Source: Spirochaetaceae bacterium (GTDB lineage: Bacteria; Spirochaetota; Spirochaetia; Treponematales; Breznakiellaceae). Taken from it: a stretch of 16,468 bases of DNA. The position numbers were made by a program, and so were the translations under genes. The stretch lies in contig JAITCP010000028.1 of NCBI GenBank assembly GCA_031283025.1, positions 1-16,468 of the forward strand, written 5' to 3'. Positions within the stretch are counted from its first letter, which is position 1. Each line of letters starts with the position of its first letter. Below, one piece after another: positions 1-6,823 of the stretch. The notes beneath the pieces are model-generated. The model was not told the DNA's origin, did no database searches, and worked only from the letters and a program-made list of their open reading frames with translations.

Positions 1-457
1 GATATGTATGTAAAATGGTTTTGTTTTTATTATACAATACGCCATCCTGAGCGGAATATGCGCTATTACCAGTATTAACATTTATTGCGATAAGGCTGGT
101 GCAATTGCTAAAAGCGCCATCCCCAATGCTGGTAACGCTGTTTGGTATGGTTACGCTGGTAAAGTTTTCGCAACCGAGAAAAGCCCTATCCCCAATGGTG
201 GTAACGCTGTTTGGTATGGTTACGCTGGTAAGGCTGATGCAACCGGAAAAAGCCATACTCCCAATGCTGGTAACGCTGTTTTGTATGGTAAAAGAAGCGT
301 TTGTTTTACCTGCCGGATATGTATGTAAAATGGTTTTGTCTTTATTATACAATATGCCATCCTGAGCGGAATATGCGCTATTACCAGTATTAACATTTAT
401 TGCGATAAGGCTGGTGCAATTGCTAAAAGCGCCATCCCCAATGCTGGTAACGCTGTT
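1..457. repeat. Near-identical direct repeat at 315-bp spacing inside the LRR gene, over a 69-bp LRR repeat
   Basis: Bases 1-142 and 316-457 match with two differences (25/340 and 40/355). The 315-bp spacing equals 105 codons: one insert-bearing LRR segment plus the plain 23-residue repeats. Around and between the two copies the DNA also repeats every 69 bp (one 23-codon LRR), for example at 121, 190 and 434 onward. The high identity points to recent duplication or gene conversion. Confidence 0.85.
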
Positions 458-841
458 GGGTATGGTTACGCTGGTAAGGCTGGTGCACCAGAAAAAAGCG
501 CCACTCCCAATGTTGGTTACGCTGTTGGGTATGGTTACGCTGGTAAGGCTGGTGCACCAGAAAAAAGCATCTTCCCCAATGCTGGTAACGCTGTCCGGTA
601 TGGTTACGCTGGCAAGGCTGAAGCAATAGGCAAAAGCGCCACTCCCAATGTTGGTAACCGGTAGGTTTTGTATGCGCGGCGGAATACGGACTACTGTTTT
701 TGTACCGATATATCTGGTAATCGTTATCCCATTTCCTTCGCGCTCTACCTTAAAATCCTTTTCATCGTCATATTGGGCGTACGCGCTAACTGCCATTAGC
801 GCAATTTAGGCAAGCCGTAGTGGCATTTTTTTGTTTTTCAT
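1..841 (-). pseudogene. BspA/TpLRR-type leucine-rich-repeat surface protein, interrupted by an in-frame TAA; continues off the left edge
   Basis: The minus-strand frame from ATG 841 reads as an exported leucine-rich-repeat protein. After a basic start (MKNKKMPLRLA) codon 12 is TAA (808-806). The frame then resumes as the rest of a signal peptide ending AVSAYAQ and stays open to base 1. The mature part has about seven 23-residue LRR_5 units, with a core like SLTSVTIPNSVTSIG followed by AFxxC. Two of these are followed by the insert typical of the family (NSAYSAQDGVLYNK, then a TILHTYPAGK stretch). Such proteins are usually surface exposed and bind host, microbial or substrate surfaces. A strong AAGGAG lies five bases before the ATG, so start and frame are well supported. 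An ATG at 796, after the stop, would lose most of the signal peptide and has no Shine-Dalgarno site. The gene is either recently inactivated or the TAA is a sequence error. The 3' end is outside the window. Confidence 0.85.
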
Positions 842-852
842 GTTTTCTCCTT
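842..852 (-). promoter_or_regulatory. Strong ribosome binding site of the LRR gene
   Basis: Read on the minus strand, AAGGAG occupies 852-847, five bases before ATG 841. It fixes the start upstream of the TAA at 808-806. The stop therefore falls within the translated region rather than in a leader. Confidence 0.8.
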
Positions 853-938
853 ATAAGAGAGAGATTCAGAATCCATCATGAAATCAGGCATGGGGTCTCT
901 TTGCCACCGCTGTCGGGGGTATACTTAACACAAGTATT

Positions 939-967
939 ATTTTACCATTTTTAGGCAAATTTTGTAA
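939..967 (-). promoter_or_regulatory. Candidate sigma-70-type promoter for the LRR gene
   Basis: On the minus strand TTACAA (967-962) is followed after 17 bases by TAAAAT (944-939). This predicts a start near 932 and a leader of about 90 bases before ATG 841. A short perfect inverted repeat (ATACTT, five bases, AAGTAT; 921-937) lies at the predicted start and could be an operator or a 5' hairpin. The call rests on motif match and spacing only. Confidence 0.45.
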
Positions 968-975
968 GGGGGATT

Positions 976-1090
976 TCTTGTCCACGCCACAGTGTTAGTC
1001 ACTCTTTCCCTATTTCTGGCACCTTTTATGGTAACACAACGGCGACTAACGCCTGCCAGCCATTGCCACACTCCCCGCTTTCTCACACAC
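976..1090. other. Non-coding stretch upstream of the LRR gene
   Basis: I see no convincing gene here. A short inverted repeat GTTAGTC (992-998) / GACTAAC (1044-1050) is separated by 45 bases. Nothing else could be assigned. The 475-base gap from 842 to 1316 is otherwise made up of the LRR leader and promoter on the left and the large palindrome on the right. Confidence 0.5.
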
Positions 1091-1284
1091 GCACATGGGG
1101 GTTAGGCTGCCGGGTGTTTCCGGGGATATTGGAAGCGCACATTAAATAAAAGCGTAGGTGGGTGCCCCGGTGTAACATCACTTACAGCATGGAAGGGGTG
1201 TTACACCGGGGCAGGCCCCACCGTTTATATTGCTGTGCGCTTCCTCAGTGATCAGAAACAGCCGGCAGCCTAACCCCCATGTGC
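1091..1284. repeat. 194-bp imperfect palindrome (long foldback structure) between pncB and the LRR gene
   Basis: Two arms of 87 and 86 bases (1091-1177 and 1199-1284) fold around a 21-base loop. The outer block is a perfect 23-bp inverted repeat (1091-1113 with 1262-1284). The second is 11 bp (1131-1141 with 1234-1244). The inner is 15 bp (1163-1177 with 1199-1213), extended by GGTGGG/CCCACC. The segments between blocks are of equal or nearly equal length in both arms. The element starts 33 bases beyond the pncB stop, so it could end pncAB transcription, although no T-run follows it. No clear target-site duplication was seen. A non-autonomous mobile (MITE-like) origin is possible but unproven. 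Confidence 0.85.
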
Positions 1285-1316
1285 ATTGCGAGTTAATGGG
1301 GGAGATTTGCGGACTT

Positions 1317-2768
1317 TTACCGCTCTCCAAGGCTGCTTTTTATCAGTTCCAGTTTCAAGGTACGCAGTTCTTCTGTAACCGACACTTTATAAACATGGGG
1401 GTTAAGGAGGCGTTTGTAGCTTTGATCAAAATTTTTAAGGTCCTTTGCTACTTTTTGCTGTATGTCTTTAAGGGAAGGTGAGGGGAGTAAAACCCTGTCC
1501 CCGGCAAGCCGCTTTTTAAGGAGCGCTTCAACGCTGCCTTCTGCGGGGATGGTGTGGTAAAAATGCCGGTAATCCGCCTGGGGATGCCAAAAGGCGTAGC
1601 GCTTGCCCTTTTCCGGAATGTTCTCTGTATCCTCCAGGGCCATAATGTCCGCAAGGGCAAGGCCTTTTTCGTCCTTTATACGCCATACCTGTTTTATTCC
1701 GGGATTGGTAGTTTTTTCCGGATTGTCGGAAAATTTTATGGCCGGGACAAGAATTCCGTTTCCATCGTCCTTGGCGGCCAGCTTGTACACTCCGGTAAAA
1801 GCAGCGTCATTGCCGCCGGTAACCATCTGCGTACCGACCCCCCAGGTATCAATCGGCGCGTTCGCTCTGGTTAAGGTTTCCACGATATATTCGTCAAGAT
1901 CGTTGGAGACGGTAATGGTTGCCCGGCTAAGGCCCGCCTCGTCAAGGAGCCGCCTGACTTCCACAGAAAGATAATGCATATCCCCCGAATCCAGGCGTAC
2001 TCCAAAGTTTTTCCCCGCCGCCGCCAATGTTCTGCCCGCTTTAATCGCATTATGGATTCCGCTCTTTAGGGTGTCATAGGTATCGATTAGGAAAACGGTA
2101 CTGTCCGGGTAAAGGGCGGCGTATGAACGGAAGGCGTCTTCTTCATTGGGAAACGACATGACCCACGCGTGGGACATGGTTCCCAATACCGGTATGCCGA
2201 ACGTTTTTCCCGCAAGAACGTTGCTTGTTCCCATTGCTCCGCCGATAAAAGCGGCGCGGGAAGCGGACAATGCCCCGTCCTGTCCCTGCGCCCGGCGGAG
2301 GCCGAATTCCATAACGGAACCGGAGTTTGCAGCAAGAACAACGCGGGCGGTTTTGGTGGCGATAAGGCTTTGAAAGTTAATAATGTTTAGGATCAGCCCT
2401 TCAACTATCTGAGCTTCAATAAGGCTGGAGTCTATCCGTATGAGCGGTTCCTGGGGAAAAATAATAGTTCCTTCATCCATAGCCCAAAGGCTGCCGGAAA
2501 AACGAAAATCTTTAAGGTAGTCAAGAAAGGCTTTTTCAAAAACGCCCAGGGAATCAAGGTAAGCAAGGTCTTCACCGGAAAAGGAAAAATCCCGCAGCGC
2601 TTCTGTCAGGGTTTCAAGGCCGGCAAAGACGGAGAATCCCCCGCCTGAGGGCTGGCGGCGGAAAAACATTTCAAATACAGCCCTGTTGTTCCGGTTGTTT
2701 TTCCAGTATCCCTGGGCCATGGTAAGGGAGTAAAAATCGGTAAACAGGGCGGAAAAACCGGCGCTCAT
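1317..2768 (-). CDS. pncB: Nicotinate phosphoribosyltransferase
   Basis: This enzyme makes nicotinate mononucleotide from nicotinate and PRPP with ATP hydrolysis, the committed step of NAD salvage in the cytoplasm. From ATG 2768 the protein has 483 residues, usual for the Gram-positive-like branch. Visible family motifs are the N-terminal LFTDFYSLTMAQGYW, EFGLRRAQG near 154-162, and GTMSHAWVMSF containing the expected phosphorylated His (H200). GVRLDSGD near 256-263, GVGTQMVTGG and a C-terminal NPHVYKVS also fit. The frame extends to a TTG at 2798 that overlaps pncA and has a G-run before it. I prefer ATG 2768, seven bases after the pncA stop, because homology begins just after it; it has no clear Shine-Dalgarno site, so translational coupling to pncA is likely. 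The preceding gene supplies its substrate. Confidence 0.95.
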   Translation of the reverse strand: MSAGFSALFTDFYSLTMAQGYWKNNRNNRAVFEMFFRRQPSGGGFSVFAGLETLTEALRDFSFSGEDLAYLDSLGVFEKAFLDYLKDFRFSGSLWAMDEGTIIFPQEPLIRIDSSLIEAQIVEGLILNIINFQSLIATKTARVVLAANSGSVMEFGLRRAQGQDGALSASRAAFIGGAMGTSNVLAGKTFGIPVLGTMSHAWVMSFPNEEDAFRSYAALYPDSTVFLIDTYDTLKSGIHNAIKAGRTLAAAGKNFGVRLDSGDMHYLSVEVRRLLDEAGLSRATITVSNDLDEYIVETLTRANAPIDTWGVGTQMVTGGNDAAFTGVYKLAAKDDGNGILVPAIKFSDNPEKTTNPGIKQVWRIKDEKGLALADIMALEDTENIPEKGKRYAFWHPQADYRHFYHTIPAEGSVEALLKKRLAGDRVLLPSPSLKDIQQKVAKDLKNFDQSYKRLLNPHVYKVSVTEELRTLKLELIKSSLGER

Positions 2769-2775
2769 AGCGGCG

Positions 2776-3516
2776 TTAAAAATCGGCGGCAGGGGCAAAA
2801 AGCGCCCCCCGATCCTTCATTGACGCAACGGCTCTTTTCAGCGAGCCTGTGGGCAGGTCAATTCCGGCGCACGCGTCGTGAACGCAATAGGTGGTAAAGC
2901 CCAGGCGGATGGAATCGGTAACGCTGTAATAAACGCAGTAATCCGTAGCCAAGCCGCCGATAAGGATCGTTTCTATGCCCTGTTGCTTGAGGTAGCCGTA
3001 AAGGTCCGTGGGAGTACAGCGGTCATTTTCAAAAAATGCTGAATAGGAATCAATGTTTTTATGATAACCTTTGCGGAAAACAAAGCTGATAAGCGTTGTG
3101 TCCAGGCTTTCATGAAAAGCGGCGCCTTCCGTATTTTGCACGCAGTGGTCGGGCCAGAGCACTTGCTGCATTGCCGCGGGGATTGGGTCTTTCAGTTGGG
3201 GGTACTGTTTCATAAAAATCTCAACCGCTTTTTCGGATACGGGAACGATTATAATATCACCCTGCTGTTTTCCCGGATGGGAGGACGCAAAGGAAACATG
3301 GCCTGCCGGGTGCCAATCCTGGGTTGCCAGGACTTTCCCCCCTTTACGGCGTACCCTTTCCGCAAGGCTGTTCAGCGTGCCGATTACTTCATCCCCGCCG
3401 GTTACAGCCAGCGCTCCCGGAGGATGTTCCCTGCCGTTTTTTCCCTTATAGGCGGGACAAAAATCGTTTTGTATATCAACTTCCAGAAGAACAGTTTTTG
3501 TATAATCTATATCCAT
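2776..3516 (-). CDS. pncA: Nicotinamidase (isochorismatase-fold amidohydrolase)
   Basis: It deaminates nicotinamide to nicotinate, which the adjacent pncB product then uses, giving a two-step NAD salvage operon. From ATG 3516 the protein has 246 residues. The catalytic triad is complete: Asp14 in VDIQNDFCP, Lys149 in FRKGYHKNIDSYSAF and Cys194 in GLATDYCVYYS. Metal ligands Asp67, His69 and His73 sit in TQDWHPAGHVSF, and WPDHCVQNTEGAAFH is also typical. A GTG at 3522 is an alternative in-frame start. No Shine-Dalgarno site is visible before either start. The gene is leftmost of the divergent pair at 3517-3716, reads away from the TPR gene, and lies directly upstream of pncB. Confidence 0.95.
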   Translation of the reverse strand: MDIDYTKTVLLEVDIQNDFCPAYKGKNGREHPPGALAVTGGDEVIGTLNSLAERVRRKGGKVLATQDWHPAGHVSFASSHPGKQQGDIIIVPVSEKAVEIFMKQYPQLKDPIPAAMQQVLWPDHCVQNTEGAAFHESLDTTLISFVFRKGYHKNIDSYSAFFENDRCTPTDLYGYLKQQGIETILIGGLATDYCVYYSVTDSIRLGFTTYCVHDACAGIDLPTGSLKRAVASMKDRGALFAPAADF

Positions 3517-3523
3517 ATACACT

Positions 3524-3552
3524 ATTATTGCTAATAAGTAAACTTGTGTAAA
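3524..3552 (-). promoter_or_regulatory. Candidate promoter for pncAB
   Basis: On the minus strand TTTACA (3552-3547) is followed after 17 bases by AATAAT (3529-3524). Transcription would then start almost at the pncA ATG (3516), implying a leaderless or nearly leaderless mRNA. The region is AT-rich, so a chance match is possible. Confidence 0.3.
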
Positions 3553-3560
3553 TGACTTTG

Positions 3561-3598
3561 AGGAACCTCATAAAAACCGGTTGTTTTTAGAGGTTCCT
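3561..3598. repeat. Hairpin 1 of three in the pncA/TPR divergent region
   Basis: AGGAACCTC (3561-3569) pairs with GAGGTTCCT (3590-3598), and TAAAAAC (3571-3577) pairs with GTTTTTA (3583-3589). The only interruption is one bulged A, and the loop is five bases. Both flanking genes read away from it, so it is not an obvious terminator for either. It looks like an intergenic palindromic repeat. Confidence 0.75.
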
Positions 3599-3603
3599 TT
3601 GCA

Positions 3604-3629
3604 GTTTCTCGCCCTTTGGGCTGTGAAAC
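3604..3629. repeat. Hairpin 2 of three in the divergent region
   Basis: GTTTC (3604-3608) pairs with GAAAC (3625-3629), and GCCC (3611-3614) pairs with GGGC (3618-3621) around a TTT loop. A small internal loop separates the two stems. It sits between two stronger hairpins. Confidence 0.5.
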
Positions 3630-3647
3630 ATGCGTTTTTCAGCGGTA

Positions 3648-3677
3648 AATCCCTAAAAACTGAAGTTTTTAGAGATT
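3648..3677. repeat. Hairpin 3 of three in the divergent region
   Basis: CTAAAAACT (3653-3661) pairs perfectly with AGTTTTTAG (3664-3672). The stem extends, after one mismatch, by AATC/GATT (3648-3651 with 3674-3677). Its right arm shares the string GTTTTTAGAG with the right arm of hairpin 1, so the two are related copies. It ends 40 bases before the TPR gene start. Confidence 0.7.
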
Positions 3678-3716
3678 CACTTTGGAAATTTGCCGATATT
3701 AGATAAAGAAAAAACC

Positions 3717-4850
3717 ATGAACAATGCCCGTCGATTAAGGTTTTATGCTTTTTTTGTTTTTTTTGCCTGTGTTTGCTCCTTTCCTTCCGGGGCGCAGCAA
3801 AGAAGGCAGGATCCCTGGTGGATCACCCTGGAAGAAGGAAAGCGTTATTTCAGATCCGGCGCGTACGGCGATGCCCTCCGGTTTTTTGAAAACGCCCGGG
3901 AAAACAGAAAAAAGTACTATGCCGGAATGGAACGAGAGCTTATTACCGTTCTTTCGATCTATGAAGTCAGGCGGCTTAAGGACGATTTAAGCCTTCTGGA
4001 AGCGTATATAGAAAAAGAATTCCGTACTGTGGCTAAAGACGCCCTTAATGAACTGTACTACCGTGTTCCAAAAGAAAACCTTCAAAATTCATCCAGCGCT
4101 GCCCTTTCAGAACTACAGCGCCTTAAAAACTACCCTGAGGCGGAATATTGGATAGGTGAAGTGTACCGGATGGAAGGGGAGTTTAGCATAGCCCTGGTAC
4201 AGTACAAGAAAGCATATAATGACCGGGCGCTGCTTGAACATCCTGAATTTGGGACGGAAATTCTTTACAAAATTGCCGATCTGCATAAATTGCGCCGGGA
4301 ATATTCAGAAATGACAATAATCCTTGAAGAAATTCTTAAGGCGGATACCCTTTGGAGCCGTGAGTCATTTAACCGGTCCAATATGCAAAGAAGCCTGGAA
4401 AAGAACGGAATTAACCGGTTTTTGCTGCTCTTCCGCCATAACGAACCGTCCATGGAAAAAGCCCACCGGACCCTTGGCTTTTATTACTACAGTAACGGCG
4501 CCCGTCATGAAAGGGCGGCGGAACATCTGCTCTTTGCGTTCCTCATTCAGAATTCGGTGATCATAGAGGCGCTGCTCCGGTCTGAGTATGATTATACTTT
4601 TGATGAACTCCCCAGCCTTATGAAGGCCATTGCCGGACGGAGGGATCTGCTTGCCTATGTCAATGAAACGGAATATTACAGAACGCTTTATTACTTGGCT
4701 AATTCACTGTACGGAGTAAACCGCCGCCTTCCCGCACGGGAAATATGGACATTCCTGCGGGACTTTGCAGGCGGGGAATGGCAGGAAAGGGCGGCATCCC
4801 AACTGCGGAACCCCCAATTGGATCCAATTCCGCCAAACCGGGGCCTTTAG
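3717..4850 (+). CDS. Exported TPR-like protein, probable periplasmic scaffold
   Basis: From ATG 3717 the product has 377 residues. It begins with a clear signal peptide: basic MNNARRLRF, a Phe-rich hydrophobic core, and a likely cleavage in SFPSGA|QQ after residue 26. The mature protein is helical with degenerate tetratricopeptide-like pairs, for example GKRYFRSGAYGDALRFFENA and AEYWIGEVYRMEGEFSIALV. A later stretch, RTLGFYYYSNGARHERAAEH, is similar. TPR domains mediate protein-protein contacts, so a periplasmic or envelope-assembly role is inferred; no catalytic motif was seen. An in-frame TTG at 3690 would add nine residues, but ATG gives the normal signal-peptide shape. Only a weak AAAGAA precedes it. 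The UPRT-like gene follows after 60 bases and a TPR lipoprotein ends the series, so the three probably form an operon. The exact family was not recognised. Confidence 0.85.
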   Translation: MNNARRLRFYAFFVFFACVCSFPSGAQQRRQDPWWITLEEGKRYFRSGAYGDALRFFENARENRKKYYAGMERELITVLSIYEVRRLKDDLSLLEAYIEKEFRTVAKDALNELYYRVPKENLQNSSSAALSELQRLKNYPEAEYWIGEVYRMEGEFSIALVQYKKAYNDRALLEHPEFGTEILYKIADLHKLRREYSEMTIILEEILKADTLWSRESFNRSNMQRSLEKNGINRFLLLFRHNEPSMEKAHRTLGFYYYSNGARHERAAEHLLFAFLIQNSVIIEALLRSEYDYTFDELPSLMKAIAGRRDLLAYVNETEYYRTLYYLANSLYGVNRRLPAREIWTFLRDFAGGEWQERAASQLRNPQLDPIPPNRGL

Positions 4851-4910
4851 GGAAGAATTCGATTTTCTGAAGTATTGGCAGATTGCCTTTCCTTTAGTAC
4901 AATTCAGGAT

Positions 4911-5981
4911 ATGAACAAAATTGTATTAAGGGCAGAAGACTTGGACGGCTTTTTAACCGGCACGGACAAGGCAAATCTTTCCCGCATGAACAACCTCTAC
5001 AAGGGTACCCTTGCCTGTTTCAGTAAACTTTCTATCACCCGGTATGCCGTGGAACAAAACCGGGAAGAGGAAAATCTTATACAGCTTTACAATGAAATGG
5101 GAAGCCTTATGCAGGAATTGTGCAAGGATGAGCAAAATATATGGGTCTATCCGTTCCAGAGCCCCCAGGAAAGCCACTCGGAAGCGTCCAGGGTAATTGC
5201 CAAACTCAGGGATCACCGGACCGGAAACGAGGAATTTGTTTACTACATACAGCGGGCCTATGAAATGCTTTTTAAGCTTGCTTACGGGGGAATGCCGGCT
5301 TCCAATAAAAATTACCTTTTGGTTCAAACCCCGGTTAATGTGCCGGTGCAGAATTACGCCGTTCACAAAATTAATAATATAGACAACAAAATAGAAAATA
5401 CCGTGATGTGCGTCATGCTTAGGGGGGCGCTGCTCCCTTCCATGATTTTGTCAAAGGAAATTGAGGAATACTCTTCCCACGGCTATGTTACTCCGTTTGC
5501 CCTTTTTAAGATTTGCCGGGATGATTCAAAACATGAAAACGACATGGAATATATTCTGGATTTGGATAAATCCTATTTCAGGCTGGAATCCCTTGACGGC
5601 AAGGATTTGATTTTTGCCGATCCCATGAACGCCACGGGGGGGAGCCTTGTAACGGTGATAAAGTACCTTTTGGAGGAGGGGATTAAGCCCAAGTCGGTGA
5701 GTTTTATCAACGTAATCGCCGCCCTTAAAGGGGCGCTCCGGGTAGTCCGGGCTCTGGAACATTGTACCGTTTATACCCTGTGGATGGATCCCGCGCTGAA
5801 CGAACTGGCCTACATTATGCCCGGCCTGGGCGATGCAGGAGACCGGATCAACGGCAGGGATTTGCCGGAGCGGCCCAGAAACATTATACAGCTTGTGGCG
5901 GATTACGGCGCTAACATAGCCCGGCTGTACCGGAAACAACTGCGGGAAATAGAAGACACTGTCTTGGGAACCGGAAAATGA
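4911..5981 (+). CDS. Uracil phosphoribosyltransferase-family protein with long N-terminal extension
   Basis: The C-terminal two thirds match uracil phosphoribosyltransferase, which makes UMP from uracil and PRPP. A PRPP-binding loop FADPMNATGGS lies at about residues 235-245. The uracil-site signature follows as DPALNELAYIMPGLGDAGDR near 293-312. An MLRGALLP segment (about 169-176) corresponds to the family's LRAG region. From ATG 4911 the protein has 356 residues against about 210 for typical UPRTs; the extra roughly 145 N-terminal residues look helical and match no domain I recognise. A TTG at 4875 could add 12 residues. AGGA before the ATG is very close, so the start is not certain. The 3' end overlaps the next start (ATGA), indicating coupling to the TPR lipoprotein. 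Catalytic activity is likely but the extension suggests an added regulatory or interaction role. Confidence 0.85.
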   Translation: MNKIVLRAEDLDGFLTGTDKANLSRMNNLYKGTLACFSKLSITRYAVEQNREEENLIQLYNEMGSLMQELCKDEQNIWVYPFQSPQESHSEASRVIAKLRDHRTGNEEFVYYIQRAYEMLFKLAYGGMPASNKNYLLVQTPVNVPVQNYAVHKINNIDNKIENTVMCVMLRGALLPSMILSKEIEEYSSHGYVTPFALFKICRDDSKHENDMEYILDLDKSYFRLESLDGKDLIFADPMNATGGSLVTVIKYLLEEGIKPKSVSFINVIAALKGALRVVRALEHCTVYTLWMDPALNELAYIMPGLGDAGDRINGRDLPERPRNIIQLVADYGANIARLYRKQLREIEDTVLGTGK

Positions 5982-6823
5982 TAATGACGCTGATAAAGAA
6001 AAAAACACAAGGATTGCGTCATTCCATAGCGGATCATTTACCGCTGGTTTTTATTTTCATTCCGGCGTTTTCTTTGCTTTTACTTTCTTCCTGCCTTTCT
6101 TCTTCCGCCAAAGCGGAAGAATACTATAGTCTGGGTATGGCCTATTTTGAACTGAAAAAATATCCCCAGGCGGAAAACTGGTTTAACAAGTCAAAATACC
6201 ATTCGATTACCAAGACTGCCTCTGAATATAATCTGGGCCGTATCGCTTATGAGACGGGCCGTTACCGGGAAGCAAGGCGTTATTTTGAGCGGATTATTGG
6301 CCGTGACAGGGAAAACGTTACCGCTCTTAAGGCTGCGGCCTATACCTGCATTAAACTGGAAGAATTTGACAAGGCGGAAGATTACTACCGCCGTATTCTG
6401 GGATTAGTTCCGGAAAGCTATGACGAGGGGTATAATTATGCCCTGGTTCTTATGGCCTTGGGCAGGGCGGGAGATGCTGAAAGTGTTTTAATTGCCCACA
6501 CCGATATTCTAAACCCTGACAATAATACGGAAAACGCCAAAGCCCTCCTCCTTTTGGCACGAGCCCAAAAAGAACAGGGGAAGCCTGAAGCGGCGGACAC
6601 CTACAACGCATGCCTTCAAAAAGAAGATAATCCGGTGGTGCGGGCGGAATACGCGGCATACCTTGCGGAAAACGGGCATACAGACAAAGCCCTGAAAGAA
6701 TACCGCCTTGCCCTGGAAAACAGTAAACTTACCGAAGCGAAAAAAAAGGAAATACAGGAAGCAATTACCGCCTTAGAAACTGACGGCGAGGGTGATTCCA
6801 AAGTTCAGCAAGACGCCAAGTAA
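5978..6823 (+). CDS. TPR-repeat lipoprotein
   Basis: The 281-residue product starts at ATG 5978, whose ATGA overlaps the UPRT stop; an ATG at 5984 is an alternative. A long signal sequence ends in the lipobox LLSSC, with the lipidated Cys at about residue 39. About six tetratricopeptide repeats follow, for example AEEYYSLGMAYFELKKYPQA, SEYNLGRIAYETGRYREARR and AYTCIKLEEFDKAEDYYRRI. Later units are AKALLLLARAQKEQGKPEAA and EYAAYLAENGHTDKALKEYR. It should be anchored in the cell envelope facing the periplasm and act as a scaffold, as in outer-membrane assembly or secretion accessory proteins; the partner is unknown. The last 51 bases overlap, antisense, the 3' end of the giant outer-membrane protein gene. 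No terminator is visible after the stop. Confidence 0.88.
   Translation: MIMTLIKKKTQGLRHSIADHLPLVFIFIPAFSLLLLSSCLSSSAKAEEYYSLGMAYFELKKYPQAENWFNKSKYHSITKTASEYNLGRIAYETGRYREARRYFERIIGRDRENVTALKAAAYTCIKLEEFDKAEDYYRRILGLVPESYDEGYNYALVLMALGRAGDAESVLIAHTDILNPDNNTENAKALLLLARAQKEQGKPEAADTYNACLQKEDNPVVRAEYAAYLAENGHTDKALKEYRLALENSKLTEAKKKEIQEAITALETDGEGDSKVQQDAK

Noticed and set aside
99..629. Plus-strand repetitive open frames and a 67-residue minus-strand frame in the repeat region
   Set aside because: They are shadows of the 69-bp repeat. The minus-strand LRR frame gives the recognisable BspA-type consensus and has a start with a strong ribosome binding site.
1044..1284. Integron attC sites, because GTTAGGC (1101-1107) and GCCTAAC (1267-1273) match the R' and R'' core patterns
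   Set aside because: Within the palindrome the motifs face the wrong way for a single attC. The flanking halves lack matching L boxes, the GACTAAC at 1044 breaks the R'' consensus, and no integron integrase is present in the window.
1392..1404. Extra copy of the palindrome arm (ACATGGGGGTTA) inside pncB
   Set aside because: It encodes the conserved NPH motif of the enzyme on the minus strand, so the match to the palindrome arm is most likely chance.
1230..1481. Plus-strand 83-residue open frame across the palindrome and the pncB 3' end
   Set aside because: It runs through the foldback and antisense to pncB, with no ribosome binding site and a low-complexity product.
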